Of a DNA stretch of 64,000 nt, positions 1 to 9,751 are shown in pieces; the stretch's first letter is position 1, and each line of letters opens with the position of its first letter. The translations under genes were made by a program, and so were the position numbers. The notes under the pieces were generated by a model. It saw only the letters and a program-made list of their open reading frames with translations. It did not search any database and was not told the DNA's origin. The DNA is from Heterostelium multicystogenum (lineage: Eukaryota; Evosea; Eumycetozoa; Acytosteliales; Acytosteliaceae). The stretch spans positions 1 to 64,000 of the forward strand of contig RCNN01000190.1 in assembly GCA_003667245.1 (NCBI GenBank), read 5' to 3'.

Positions 1-980
1 GAGCAAATCGGCTATTTCGTCCAGCCGTGCCTGCGTCACCAGCGAGAGGTCTGTGCCTTTGGGAAGGTATTGGCGTAACAACCCGTTCGTAATTTTCATT
101 GCTGCCACGCTGCCAAGGCGAGTGTGGTCGGCGAAGTAAATCTTCATCCCCGTGCGTGCGGTGATTTCGGCATGACGGGGCATTTTCGCTGCCTTGATCA
201 TGCGTCATGGTTTTTTAAATAGCGATGGCGCCATCCGCGACATTTCCCTAACAATGGCTTCCGTCGCCGCCTCTGCGGTGGGGGCTTCGAGCTTGGCGAG
301 AATTACATAACGGCTCGTACGCTCGACCATGGTGGCAACCGCTGAGCCGTTATTGGCGCCCATGATCAGGTCGCTCTCCCAATGGCCAGGTACCAGAGAC
401 GATCTGTAACCTCAGGGGCGTAGGTGATACTCAGCAGCTGTGCCGGGTAGCGTTCTCGGACGCACATTGCTCTGGGTTCGCTTACGACGTTTGCCGTTAA
501 CCCTGACGCAAATAACTGACCAGCTGACGTTTCAGTTCGCCGCGTGGGTAGGCATAGATGGGTGAGGTAAATAGTTTCGTGACTCACATGTCGCTCGGGT
601 TGGCCGGGCCAGATACTGCGTAGTCTGCGGGCAATTTGTTGCGGTGACCAGCCAATGCGGAGGCATTTCGACAACCACCTGAAACAGCTCTGAATCTGGA
701 GACAAACGCCGCTGGCGGCGGGTACCTGCCGAAGCTGTTGAGCCCTGCTGGCAGCCCTGGCGGCGTCATAGTGATGCTGGTGGGGGTTACGTCTGATCTC
801 ACGACTAATGGTGCTAGGGTGACGGCCCAAGCAAAGCGGCGATAGCTCGCAGTGGTTGCCGTTGAAAATAGCATCACCATAATGGTGACGCGCTCCTGGG
901 TACTCAGGTGGTTGTATTGGGTAGACATGGCAACACCTTACATCAGGCGTTGCACTTGCTCCTTGAGACCGCCCCCTCAT
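1..980 (-). pseudogene. IS30-family transposase remnant (runs off the left edge)
   Basis: The minus strand starts at about 928 with an IS30-type N-terminus (MSTQYNHLSTQERVTIMVML). It then changes frame to continue with the family's HTH region (LGRHPSTISREIRRN) and a DNA-binding stretch (WSPQQIARRLR). Near positions 1-200 a third frame reads like an IS30 C-terminus (KIYFADHTRLGSVAAMKITNGLLRQYL). IS30 transposases are DDE enzymes that move a single-gene IS. Here at least two frame changes separate the pieces and the 3' end lies outside the window. The terminal repeat probably lies near 950-980, but I could not prove an inverted partner. Family call is firm; exact ends are not. Confidence 0.75.
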
Positions 981-1143
981 TCGATAACCGCGAAGTGTAT
1001 GGAAAAAAATTGTGGGGTGACTGTCTCTGCGAGAAGTTGGATGCGGGAAGTAGTGAGAGGGGTATTTGATGATGCATTATTATGTCAGCTCCAAGATAAA
1101 GTATACCCGTTTGAACGCGACTTTAAATTGAGGAGGAGTTTCT

Positions 1144-1949
1144 ATTGCTCGATCTCGCCGACAATTCGTGCAAACTCGAAAAACGTTATTAGAGCCTGAG
1201 GGCTCGTTGTTCGTTATTTCGCGTAATCTTTTGACCTATTCAAAATCCGTAAGGTCGAACGAGTTTAGAAAAGTTAGTGACGGGATGTTCATAAGTTGGT
1301 TGGGCGGTACGTCAGCACAGGGTGGCTCACTATTTAGAAAATTTGATATCCTTGATCCGCGAACAGGCACTGTTGCAGCGTTTACTTGGCATGATATCCG
1401 TCATTGGCTCAATACTGTATATAAGCAGGGCGGGCTTTCGGACGCTCAGGGTAATATTATTTGGACGAAGTTATACGCAAGCTCAAATATACGACCACAC
1501 CTCGGCATTAAGTAGATCACTTATACTTCAAGATATGATGCAGCGCGTTTAGGGAGGACAAGGCGGTGGGATTGATACAGACTACGTTCAATAATCTTAA
1601 GATAGCAGATCGTAAGGAGGCCGAAGATTATCTTACGGCTGCTATTCGTGTTATCAACCCAATGCCTCATGGCGGGTGCGCTCATAATCTTGCACTCAAG
1701 CCTTGTCAAAATCATCTTTCCTGTTTGGCAAAGGGCGGTAATGGCAAGCCCTGCGAGGTGCTTATTGTCGACTCGCAAAATGAAAAGCAAAGGTCTGAAA
1801 TTCAGCGAATAGCTCACGACGCGAGTTTGATCAGAGTTCATATAGTCAACGCCGGTGGTAAGTCAAGTCCTCAATATAAGCATTTTGAAAACGTAGAGCA
1901 GTCTGCTAATTTTTTGCTGACAGAGATTTTTAAAAAGAGTGATCATTGA
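1144..1949 (+). pseudogene. Tyrosine-recombinase-like integrase, C-terminal half, frameshifted
   Basis: Three open segments on the plus strand read as one protein when frame changes are allowed. The first (about 1144-1470) carries a tyrosine-recombinase HxxRH box (WHDIRHWLNTVYKQGGLSD). The second (to about 1552) has the following block (FGRSYTQAQIYDHTSALSR) with a candidate catalytic Tyr. The third (1566-1949) holds a Cys/His cluster (GGCAHNLALKPCQNHLSCL) seen at the C-terminus of large recombinases of mobile islands. Such proteins usually occur in two- or three-gene recombinase modules. The N-terminal core-binding part is missing. Base composition is AT-richer than the rest of the window, consistent with imported DNA. 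It could belong to a gamma-mobile-trio type module, but that assignment is from memory. Confidence 0.6.
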
Positions 1950-1958
1950 GGAGGTTGT

Positions 1959-2416
1959 ATGAATTATAGGGGGGAAAGACTCAAGGAGTATCTAAGAAGT
2001 AAGCTGTTGGAGTTGATTGTTTTTTATCGCGATCGCTCTGTGCAGTATACATACAGTCAAAAAGAATTCTCCATTTACGCAGGAGTCTCAAGGGAGACTA
2101 TCAGAAAATATCAATTTGAGAGATTGATGTCGTATTGCAATCCTCACTTATCTCCAAATGGACACTTGATAAAGATGCCAAGTGTAGGAATTTGCAGGAG
2201 AAAATTTTAATACTTCAATGTGAGTTAAATAAGGTTGATATAAATGTATGTGGCGATGCGCACTCAGTATATTGGTATTTTAGAAGCGTTGTTAATGCAT
2301 TCTATAGATATTCGTGCTTTAGTCGTCCGGTCTCCTGATGCGCTGAAGGTGGAACATGCGTATAACGAATGCGTTCTATGTAACTCCGTTGTCTGTGATG
2401 AATTGCCGCTCGGCTA
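1959..2416 (+). pseudogene. Small HTH-type partner protein of the recombinase, frameshifted
   Basis: It starts 9 bp after the recombinase stop with a good Shine-Dalgarno (gaggagg). The first 50 residues include a helix-turn-helix-like stretch (EFSIYAGVSRETIRKYQ). The frame then changes twice: through a lysine- and glutamate-rich helix (2135-2250), then into a segment from 2256 (MRTQYIGILEALL) ending at 2416. Small HTH proteins of about 150 residues commonly sit directly downstream of this kind of recombinase and are thought to assist DNA binding. The tight spacing suggests one transcript. The product as read is truncated at residue 83. The function is inferred from context and the HTH pattern, not from a recognised family signature. 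Confidence 0.45.
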
Positions 2417-3525
2417 GGGCCGTATCTCACATGTCACGACACTGACGTGTTGTGATCCAAGGTGCTGATTCTTCTGAGCCCTATGTTGCCACCAATAGTA
2501 TTCGCGTGCAATTGAGTGTTGAGAACTTGGTGAGTCTATTAAAAAATATAATTCGATTCTGTATTGATAAGAAAATATTCGTGTCATGAAAGCCGTAATA
2601 TGCATCATCCTAGATATTCTGACTGAGCGCATTGGGCGTCAGTCAAGAGAAGGACTTAGCTATTCAAATTTGGCAAAAATCTGAGAAATCATGTCAGCAC
2701 CCGAATGAAAAAATTGCTATGCCCAGTGACCCCCATTGCTCCACAACTCACCACCGCAAGACCAGTGCACCGGATGGCGTAAAAAATGTGCCCATCACCC
2801 AGGCTGGCGTCCGGTCTCGGCGCACCGCCTATTAATCTGAGCGGTGGTGAATACACGAACTACCTCCAGGTAGTCCAAGATTTCCGCCGCATCCCCACCG
2901 GGTCAGTTTTTAATCAGCGCAACAACAGTGCAGTTGTACAGCCGTTCCTGCCATGTGGTACATAACAAGTACGCGCGAGCTGCAATCGGGTTGGGGTCGT
3001 GGAAAACATATCGTGTATCCGCGTTTTGGCTGATCACCATGAGGGCCTCAATAGTCTGGGCCACTTGCGCTTCTACTGGTTCAAAACTTGAGAACGGTAC
3101 GGGGTGAGCTTCAGTTGCCCTGCAGCTTCATACGCTGAAATAGAATGTCTGTGGACGACTTACTTGATATCGCTGCAAAATTGTTAGAAAAATGTTGCGA
3201 TCGGTGCCCATTCTTAACTGGACTCGACTCGAAATGACGATGCTGTTTGTTTTTCTCCGGCTGACCCCGCCTAGTTTTGCCTCACCACCACCGTCCCGAA
3301 TTACTTTATGAGTGCAGGAACCGCATGCAAGCGGTCCAGTTTTAAAACCTGAAATCCAAATTGTGGATGGGAGCTTGTCTTGTGGATGACGCTCTCCTGG
3401 AGCAACGCGCTGCATTGCCTTGACGCTACCGCGGGACTCGTTATGTTCCGGTTGAACCATCGGATGCTGTCAGTCCCCGTCATAGGGTTTGACTGTCAGT
3501 GCACATCTACAAGTGAGGTTAAAAC
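2417..3525. other. Gene-poor stretch before the ter island; one coding-like relic on the minus strand
   Basis: No intact gene was found in these 1.1 kb. On the minus strand about 3115-2850, one frame stays open for roughly 70 codons with ordinary amino-acid composition (FEPVEAQVAQTIEALM, then PNPIAARAYLLC), is cut by one stop, and continues (PGGDAAEILDYLEVVR). That looks like the remnant of a real gene, which I cannot name. The rest, including short plus-strand ORFs at 2632-2835, shows no recognisable product. The promoter for the ter island presumably lies in 3485-3525. Confidence 0.4.
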
Positions 3526-4530
3526 ATGATTTGGTTTCTCGAAGGGCAGTCTAGCCAGCGCGACATTATTCAAGGTGCGCGTGATGCGCTGCCACCTGAG
3601 GTGAAGATTTTCGCCTCGCATCGCGACGATCGCCCTGAAATCACGGCTGGTGCAGATATCAGTTTCACCGAGCCTCGTGGTGCTGAAGAGCGGATCTCGT
3701 GGGTGATTTCGACTGCACGCACCTATGGCATCAAAGTAATCCTGGCAGGCCGATTGGGGGGTGTATTTGAGCAGGCCCGGGCTAGCTTCGAGGAAGCTGG
3801 CCTGGTGCTGGTAACCGGTGGTACATCAATGCGAACCTTCGACCTCGTTGATGAACAAAGAGCAGGTTTACTGCTGAGGCAGAGCGTGCTGGCTTGGCTT
3901 GCGTGCCGGCGATCACAGCTACGAATGCTGAGGATATGTTTGCTGCTTACGAAACTCTTTCGGCGTCGGGTGAGGTCTGCGTAAAACCCGCAGTCGGCAT
4001 CTATGGCCAAGGCTTTTGGCGTTTCAAAGAGGGTGCTGATCCTTTTCGCTGCTTTGCTGATCCTGATGCACGGGTTGCGAATTTCGCTACATACATGCGT
4101 GCTTACAGCGAAAGAGCAACGCCGCCAGCGATGCTTTTGTGATGCCTTACATGCCCGGGAGCGAGTGTTCGGTCGATATGGTCTGCGAGGCTGGCCGAGC
4201 GATCGCGTTCGTGGCCCGGAGGAAGACCGGCGTCCATCAGATTTTTTGAAAACGATGGTGCAGCGGTTGAGCTTGCACTCAAAGCGGCCGAGCATTTTCC
4301 AGTGTGACGGAATTGTGAACGTTCAGACAAAGGATGATGCGCAGGGTATACCCCACTTGTTGGAAATTAACCCGCGCTACTCTGGTGGCGTTGGTTATAC
4401 CCGGGAGGCTGGCGTCAATTTGGCGGGCATATTTGCTACGCGCCGCCTGAATCTCCCTGAGCCAGCTACCGTTTGGCGGCCAGACGTACGTGTGAAAGGG
4501 GTCACCGTTGCAGCTGTAGTGCCAAAATGA
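3526..4530 (+). pseudogene. ATP-grasp enzyme of the ter-associated module, frameshifted
   Basis: The ATG at 3526 follows a gagg Shine-Dalgarno. The protein reads in successive frames: N-terminal pre-ATP-grasp part (MIWFLEGQSSQRDIIQGARD), central part from about 3860 (VPAITATNAEDMF, CVKPAVGIYGQGFWRF), then DAFVMPYMPGSECSVDMV, and a C-terminal ATP-grasp signature (HLLEINPRYSGGVGYT) ending at 4530. At least four single-base shifts break it, near 3859, 4113, 4245 and 4298, each in or beside a short homopolymer. ATP-grasp ligases join a carboxylate to an amine or thiol using ATP. In ter islands such an enzyme heads a small-molecule pathway with the PRTase and HAD proteins that follow. It is 80 bp from the next gene and probably in the same operon. 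Confidence 0.75.
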
Positions 4531-4609
4531 CATCCTGAGGCATCGAGAAACCTGAAGTTTGGTACCATTGCAGCGGCGGTGGTTTTGGCACTCAAGGAGT
4601 AATTAAGGA

Positions 4610-5749
4610 ATGATGGTGCTCGCGCCAGGCGCAAACACCGCGGTATCAGGTGCACGGAGTGAATGGACTCTGGAATGCGGAAACTCCTCGGCTTTCGGGG
4701 AGTACGCGGCGCTGGCCATACTGCCGGTAAATGACAAACGCCAACCCACTGGTGAGGCTGCACTATTCCAGACTACACAGTCATGGATGGAGTGGAGCGG
4801 CGACCAAGCGAAGGTTGGTTGTAAGTTGAACCTGTCAGCCCTCCCGCCCGGCAGCGATCGGGTGCTTCTTATCGCGTACACATTTTCCGCTGCCGGCCCG
4901 GTAAGCGAGCTTCGTTCGTTGCATCTGCTTGTGGACGAACAGATCGAATACCGATTAAACCTTCATGATAACGGTGAAGCGGCGATCATCATCGGCGAGT
5001 TCTACATCCGTAATCAACAATGGAAGTTTCGTGCCCTAGCTGAGGGTTCGGCTTATGGGTTGGCAGCCCTTGGGCGTCGGATTGGCATCGATATCAATGA
5101 CGCTCATCCCAAAGGGCGCAGTCGTACAGGTGATCCTAATCGATCGCGCACGGGAGCAACCGGTACCGGCTTCGCTGTTTCGCAGAACCATGTGCTCACC
5201 TGTGCCCACGTAATCGAGGGTATGAGTGAGATATCTATTTCCTCCTTTGAGGGGCGTTATCGTGCGGAGCCAGTCGTAATCGATCAGCGTAACGACATCG
5301 CTCTCCTCAGAGTCATGGAATCCCCCGCATTGAAACCAGTGTCTTTCAAAAAGGGCTTTGGCTGTGACCTAGGCGAATCTGTTGCTGCTTTGGGTTTCCC
5401 GTTGTCAGGTTTTGCCGGCGGCGGTGTGCACGTTACCCAGGGTGGTGTGTCGGCGTTGTTTGGCCTCCACAACGATTCAAGCCTTTTGCAATTTACCGCG
5501 GCCATCCAACCAGGCTCTAGCGGATCTCCCTTGTTTGATTCATCAGGTGCCGTAGTCGGTTTAGTCACGTCGACAATGCCTGATGCTCAAAATATGAATT
5601 TTGCGGTTAAGGCGTCGTTGCTCCTCTCCTTTCTGGATGCGTGCCGCGTCGATGCACCTCAAACATCCAGCAGCAAGACGTTCACCACTGCTGAATTAGC
5701 TCGCTCGGCCCAAGCATCTATGTGGCGCGTCGAGGCCAAGAATTTTTAG
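4610..5749 (+). CDS. TerD-domain / trypsin-like serine protease fusion
   Basis: 379 residues, with an aaggag Shine-Dalgarno. ATG 4613 is an equally possible start. Residues about 1-165 are a TerD-type beta-sandwich, recognisable from IIIGEFYIRNQQWKFRALAEG, the block found near the end of TerD domains. A short basic linker (residues 166-185) leads into a chymotrypsin-fold protease. The triad can be read off: His200 (LTCAHVIEG), Asp229 (NDIALLRV) and Ser304 (GSSGSP). No signal peptide is visible, so a cytoplasmic or membrane-associated protease is likely. TerD domains bind calcium, which suggests proteolysis coupled to the Ter complex. Its place between the ATP-grasp gene and the PRTase gene fits the described ter 'metabolic' gene sets. 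Domain calls are firm; substrate unknown. Confidence 0.88.
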   Translation: MMVLAPGANTAVSGARSEWTLECGNSSAFGEYAALAILPVNDKRQPTGEAALFQTTQSWMEWSGDQAKVGCKLNLSALPPGSDRVLLIAYTFSAAGPVSELRSLHLLVDEQIEYRLNLHDNGEAAIIIGEFYIRNQQWKFRALAEGSAYGLAALGRRIGIDINDAHPKGRSRTGDPNRSRTGATGTGFAVSQNHVLTCAHVIEGMSEISISSFEGRYRAEPVVIDQRNDIALLRVMESPALKPVSFKKGFGCDLGESVAALGFPLSGFAGGGVHVTQGGVSALFGLHNDSSLLQFTAAIQPGSSGSPLFDSSGAVVGLVTSTMPDAQNMNFAVKASLLLSFLDACRVDAPQTSSSKTFTTAELARSAQASMWRVEAKNF

Positions 5750-5822
5750 CCCCTATTTTGCCTTGAAAGCTGCGGACGAGACGTTAGGTTACCTACCTCA
5801 CGCTAACCTAGGAATTTGTTTC

Positions 5823-6964
5823 ATGGAAAGTAACGCAGTAACAAAAGCGCTAAGCGCACAACTGATGCGCGGGCGTCTCGATGTCACCGTCGATGCCTCA
5901 CAGATCGACCCGGGCTCATTGTTCGGTTTCGCCGAGCGCCGTAATCCCAAGCGTGCGTTTCTATTCGTGTCCAAAGTACTGGGCCGCCATGTCCCTGTGC
6001 GTCCTTCGATCATGAACGCGAGCTTTCACAGTCTCGCGGCGCAAATACCAGAAGATCTGCCAGGGCCTGTTCTCGTTATCGGCATGGCGGAAACAGCAGT
6101 TGGCTTGGGTGCCGGCGTACATCGTGCCTTCAGCGCGACCCGCCCTGACACCGTCTACATGGTCAGCACACGTCACCCGACGGGCAATGAATTGTTCGCC
6201 CGTTTTGAAGAAGAGCATAGCCACGCCAGCGCTCATCTCATTCATCTGCCTGTCGATCCCGATGTTCGGGAAATGATGTTGAATGCCCGTTCGCTGGTGC
6301 TGGTCGACGACGAAGCCTCCACCGGCAAGACCTTCATCAATCTTCACCGTGCACTGGTCGATGCCGGCCTGACTCAGGTCGAGCGCGTGGTGACGTGCGT
6401 ACTGACGGATTGGTCCGGCGATGCTGTTCGCAAAACCATTGGGGACTCAGCACATCAGGTATCGCTGTTGCAGGGTTCGTACACCTTCCACGAGGACGCT
6501 GAGGCGCCGCTACCGGAAATGCCGGCCGTTGATACCATCGAGCCTGGTGAGTGGCCGTTGACGGCGGAGAGTGACTGGGGGCGTCATGGTATTCGCGTCG
6601 TCGAAGACACCCTGGCTCTGGACCTGGACCTGAAACCTGAACGTCAAAGCAGGTGAGCGCGTACTTGTGATCGGTACCAGTGAATTCGTCTGGCGTCCAT
6701 TTTCTGCTCGCTGAACGCTTAGAGCGTGCTGGCGCAGATGTGCATTTCAGTTCAACCAGTCGCTCGCCAATCGCTCTGGGCCATGCCATCGGTCACGTGT
6801 TGTCGTTCGCGGACAACTACGGTCTCGGTATCCCCAACTTCCTCTACAACGTGAGCCCCGGACAGTTTGATCGCGTCCTGATTTGCTCGGAAACACCTGT
6901 GCAGGCTGTGTCCGCCTCGCTGATTGAATCCCTGAACGCGGAGGTGATTGTCGATGGTCAATAA
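5823..6964 (+). pseudogene. Phosphoribosyltransferase with C-terminal TRSP domain, frameshifted
   Basis: I prefer the ATG at 5823 over upstream alternatives because the conserved PRTase sequence begins soon after (ESNAVTKALSAQLMRGRL). The PRPP-binding loop is SLVLVDDEASTGKTF at about 6290-6335, the type-I PRTase motif. After about 6640 the frame changes to VKAGERVLVIGTSEFVW and again near 6700 to LLAERLERAGADVHF, running to the stop at 6964. This tail is the TRSP domain that follows PRTases in ter islands. The shifts lie at the caaag run near 6642 and the tttt run near 6702, so sequence error is likely. Type-I PRTases build or break nucleotide-like N-glycosides from PRPP. A nucleoside-like metabolite has been proposed for this pathway. 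Confidence 0.8.
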
Positions 6965-7714
6965 GCGCCCCTCGCCCTGGTCGATCTCGACGACACCCTG
7001 TTCCAGACTGCTCGCAAATGCCAGAAGGTTTGCCGCGGGTCACTGCGAACTCTCGATATTGAGGGTCAACCCAATGGCTACATGAGCACGGTCCAACATT
7101 CCCTTGCCCATTGGCTCCTATCCACAACCGACGTGATCCCAGTTACAGCGCGCAGCGTTGAAGCATTCAGTCGTGTGCAACTGCCTTTCATGCACGGTGC
7201 CGTCTGCTCCCATGGCGGCGTAATCCTTGGTCCTGATGGAAAGCTTGACGAGGAATGGCAAGCACGCATGAGCGATGTTCTTGCTGACTATCAGGCTCGC
7301 TTGCCAGGCCTCAGTGAAGCAACCCTCGCCATTGGTAAGGAGCTTGGCATTTCCTTGCGCGGATGGGTTGTCGAGGAAGAAGGCCTGCGCCACTACGTGG
7401 TGACCAAGCACAACGAATCCAACGATGAAGTCCTGCAAACGGTACTCGCGGAAGTACAGGCTCGCGGTTTACTGGAAGGGATGCACATCCACGGAAATTC
7501 CAACAACCTCGCGTTCTTGCCGTTGGGCCTGTCGAAGGAAGTGGCCGTTCAAGAATTGTTGCGCCGTGATCGTGAGGCCAATGGTGAGCGTCCGGTGCTG
7601 GGCTTTGGGGACAGCATCACTGACCTCGGTTTCATGCAGGAGTGTCATATGTGGGCGACCCCTGCGCGTAGCCAATTGGCCAAGCTGGTGGTTGGAGGGA
7701 AAATCCATGACTAA
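6954..7714 (+). pseudogene. HAD-superfamily hydrolase of the ter module (one frameshift at its start)
   Basis: The ATG at 6954 overlaps the end of the PRTase-TRSP gene. The HAD nucleophile box ALVDLDDTLFQ starts at 6974 in another frame; adding one C to the cccc run at 6968-6971 would join them. Without that repair the first in-frame ATG is 7082, which would delete the catalytic Asp. The rest is intact: a threonine/serine motif (VIPVTARS), a cap region, and the acidic motif IV box VLGFGDSITDLGFM about residue 220. HAD phosphatases of this Cof-like type remove phosphate from sugar or nucleotide intermediates. It overlaps the next gene (start 7707), so the two are translationally coupled. Confidence 0.78.
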
Positions 7715-8801
7715 GGCCATTGCGGGTCTGGTGACCGTAGGGAGCGGCAGCTATGCAGCAGATGATGTTCAGTTTCTGCTGCAGGCCGTTCAGATGGAAA
7801 CCACTGATGTCTTGGAGAAGGAGCGTCTGATTCAGTCGAAGCAGAAGCACTACTCCGAAATGATCAGCCTGGAGAGTGCGCCGACTGCCGTGCATAAAGC
7901 CCTATACGAGCGCGCACTTGAACAAAACGGTACTCGCATGGCCATGGACGTTCAGTCCCTGGCGCTGGCGCTGAGCGAGGCATGCACGAGTCCGTCAATT
8001 GTGCTCGTGTCGTTCGTTCGTGCTGGCCTGCCGCTCGGCGTGTTGTTGCGTCGGGCCCTGCTCGACATGGGTCGAGATGCGCACCACTACGGAATCAGCA
8101 TCGTTCGGGATCGGGGGATAGATAAGGTCGCCCTCGAAGCCATCATTCAGGCACATGGTGCCGAGAACATCGTCTTCGTCGATGGCTGGACAGGGAAGGG
8201 CGCTATCTCTGGTGAGATTCAGCGCAGCCTCAATGGCGACTCACGTTTTCCTGAGGAACCTCGGCTTGTTGTGCTGGCAGATCCCTGCGGCCGGGCGTGG
8301 TTGTCCGCGTCGGCTGAAGACTGGGTTATCCCCTCCGGCATCCTTGGTGCGACGGTGTCTGGTCTGGTTTCGCGCTCCATTTGGCCCGCAGATGGAGGTC
8401 TGCATGGTTGTGTGGTTTATGACCATCTGCGTGAGCACGATGTCACCCGCGAGTTCATCGAGCAGATCGAGGAGAAGCGAAAGGCGCTGGGGACGGTTCC
8501 TCAAGCCTCTCCATGGACCGATACCCAGCGTTTTGAACTGCAGGGTGCAGCTTCGCACGTAGTCAAGTCGCTGGCGTCCCAGTTCGGCATTACCAATCTC
8601 AATCGAGTAAAGCCTGGTATTGCCGAAGCAACCCGCGCGGTACTGCGTCGCGTACCGGATCACGTCTTGGTACGCAGCCGTAGCGACACTGATGTTCAGT
8701 TGCTCATGCACCTGACTGAGGGCGCTGGGGTCGCTGTAGAAGAAGTGGGTGCTGCATTAGGCCCTTACCGGGCGGTAACCATCATTCGGAGTGTGAGCTG
8801 A
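7707..8801 (+). CDS. StiP-family protein (cysteine protease-like) with Pelota-type RNA-binding C-terminus
   Basis: 364 residues; the ATG overlaps the HAD stop region. Conserved blocks are TTDVLEKERLIQSKQKHYSE, a loop with a putative nucleophile and glycine pattern (VLVSFVRAGLPLGVLLRR), HYGISIVRDRGID and VFVDGWTGKGAI. The last two also recall a phosphoribosyltransferase-like core. The last 80 residues (AEATRAVLRRVPDHVLVRS, AGVAVEEVGAALGPYRAVTII) resemble the Pelota/L30-type RNA-binding fold known at the end of StiP proteins. StiP genes are a regular part of ter-linked biosynthetic clusters. The exact reaction is unproven; an alternative reading is a PRTase-like enzyme. Overlap of the stop with the next ATG (8801) indicates an operon. 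Confidence 0.78.
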   Translation: MTKAIAGLVTVGSGSYAADDVQFLLQAVQMETTDVLEKERLIQSKQKHYSEMISLESAPTAVHKALYERALEQNGTRMAMDVQSLALALSEACTSPSIVLVSFVRAGLPLGVLLRRALLDMGRDAHHYGISIVRDRGIDKVALEAIIQAHGAENIVFVDGWTGKGAISGEIQRSLNGDSRFPEEPRLVVLADPCGRAWLSASAEDWVIPSGILGATVSGLVSRSIWPADGGLHGCVVYDHLREHDVTREFIEQIEEKRKALGTVPQASPWTDTQRFELQGAASHVVKSLASQFGITNLNRVKPGIAEATRAVLRRVPDHVLVRSRSDTDVQLLMHLTEGAGVAVEEVGAALGPYRAVTIIRSVS

Positions 8802-9751
8802 TGAAAGTTCTTTCTCCTTACGCCCTGGGGGCAACGCTCTACATGCCGGCCACACGTGCGGATCTGCTTGATGTGGTTTTCCGCACAAAACTTCCAGAAC
8901 TACGTTCTTTGGTCGTGTGTCTGGAGGATGCGGTCGCGGAAATTGACGTCGACACGGCTTTGAGAAACCTGAATGGCCTGCTGACCGCGATCAACGAGCG
9001 CGGTGGGCGTCCGTCCGATGGTCCGCTGCTGTTTGTTCGTCCCCGAGACTCGGTGATGGCTGCTGTGCTTAATGATTGGCCGTTGATGGCCCACATTGAT
9101 GGGTTCGTTGTGCCGAAATTGACCCTACGCAACCTCGGGGAATGGGAACAGGCCGTTACGAACCCGGCGCTGTACCTCATGCCGACGCTGGAAACTACAG
9201 ACGTGTTCAACCCTGGGGCAATGGTCGAGTTGGGCCAGGCGTTGAAGGGGAACCTGAATCAGCGGATTATCGCCCTACGTATCGGTGGGAACGACCTGAT
9301 GGGAAGTCTTGGACTTCGAAGGAATCCTGCAACAACGCTCTATAGCACCCCTATGGGCTACGTGATCCCAATGTTGGCAGGCGTCATGGGGTCCCTAGGT
9401 TTCGCACTGACGGCACCGGTGTTCGAGCAACTCGCGACACCGCATTTGCTGATGGAGGAGCTGGAACTCGACATTGCCCATGGCATGGTAGGGAAGACGG
9501 CGATTCATCCATCGCAGATCAGCACGATCCAGGACACGTTGCGCGTAAGCCTCGAAGACCTCAACTGCGCGAAGATGATTGTCAGTGACGTTGCTCCGGC
9601 AGTGTTCAAGCACAACGATGCCATGTGCGAACCTGCGACCCATTACAAGTGGGCGGTCAACATCCTTGAACGAGCGGAGTGGCACGGGGTTCGGCAAGCA
9701 GATGTAGGACCCATTGAGGCCCCTATCCGTTTGGCCGAGGCTGCGCGATGA
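8801..9751 (+). CDS. HpcH/HpaI aldolase / citrate-lyase beta-like enzyme
   Basis: 316 residues, starting on the last base of the preceding stop. The TIM-barrel C-C lyase pattern is visible: YMPATRADLLD at residues 12-22, LVVCLEDAVAEID (acidic metal or substrate residues) at about 37-49, FVRPRD, VVPKL, PTLET, and the C-terminal VGKTAIHPSQIS typical of CitE-like proteins. Such enzymes cleave or form C-C bonds on acyl-CoA or keto-acid substrates with a divalent metal. In ter islands this gene accompanies StiP, the PRTase and ATP-grasp, so it probably acts on the same small-molecule product. It overlaps the next gene by 4 bp (9748-9751), so it is translationally coupled. Confidence 0.85.
   Translation: MKVLSPYALGATLYMPATRADLLDVVFRTKLPELRSLVVCLEDAVAEIDVDTALRNLNGLLTAINERGGRPSDGPLLFVRPRDSVMAAVLNDWPLMAHIDGFVVPKLTLRNLGEWEQAVTNPALYLMPTLETTDVFNPGAMVELGQALKGNLNQRIIALRIGGNDLMGSLGLRRNPATTLYSTPMGYVIPMLAGVMGSLGFALTAPVFEQLATPHLLMEELELDIAHGMVGKTAIHPSQISTIQDTLRVSLEDLNCAKMIVSDVAPAVFKHNDAMCEPATHYKWAVNILERAEWHGVRQADVGPIEAPIRLAEAAR

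Noticed and set aside
4395..4881. Minus-strand frames opposite the ATP-grasp and TerD-trypsin genes
   Set aside because: No ribosome site and no family resemblance; the opposite strand is clearly coding.
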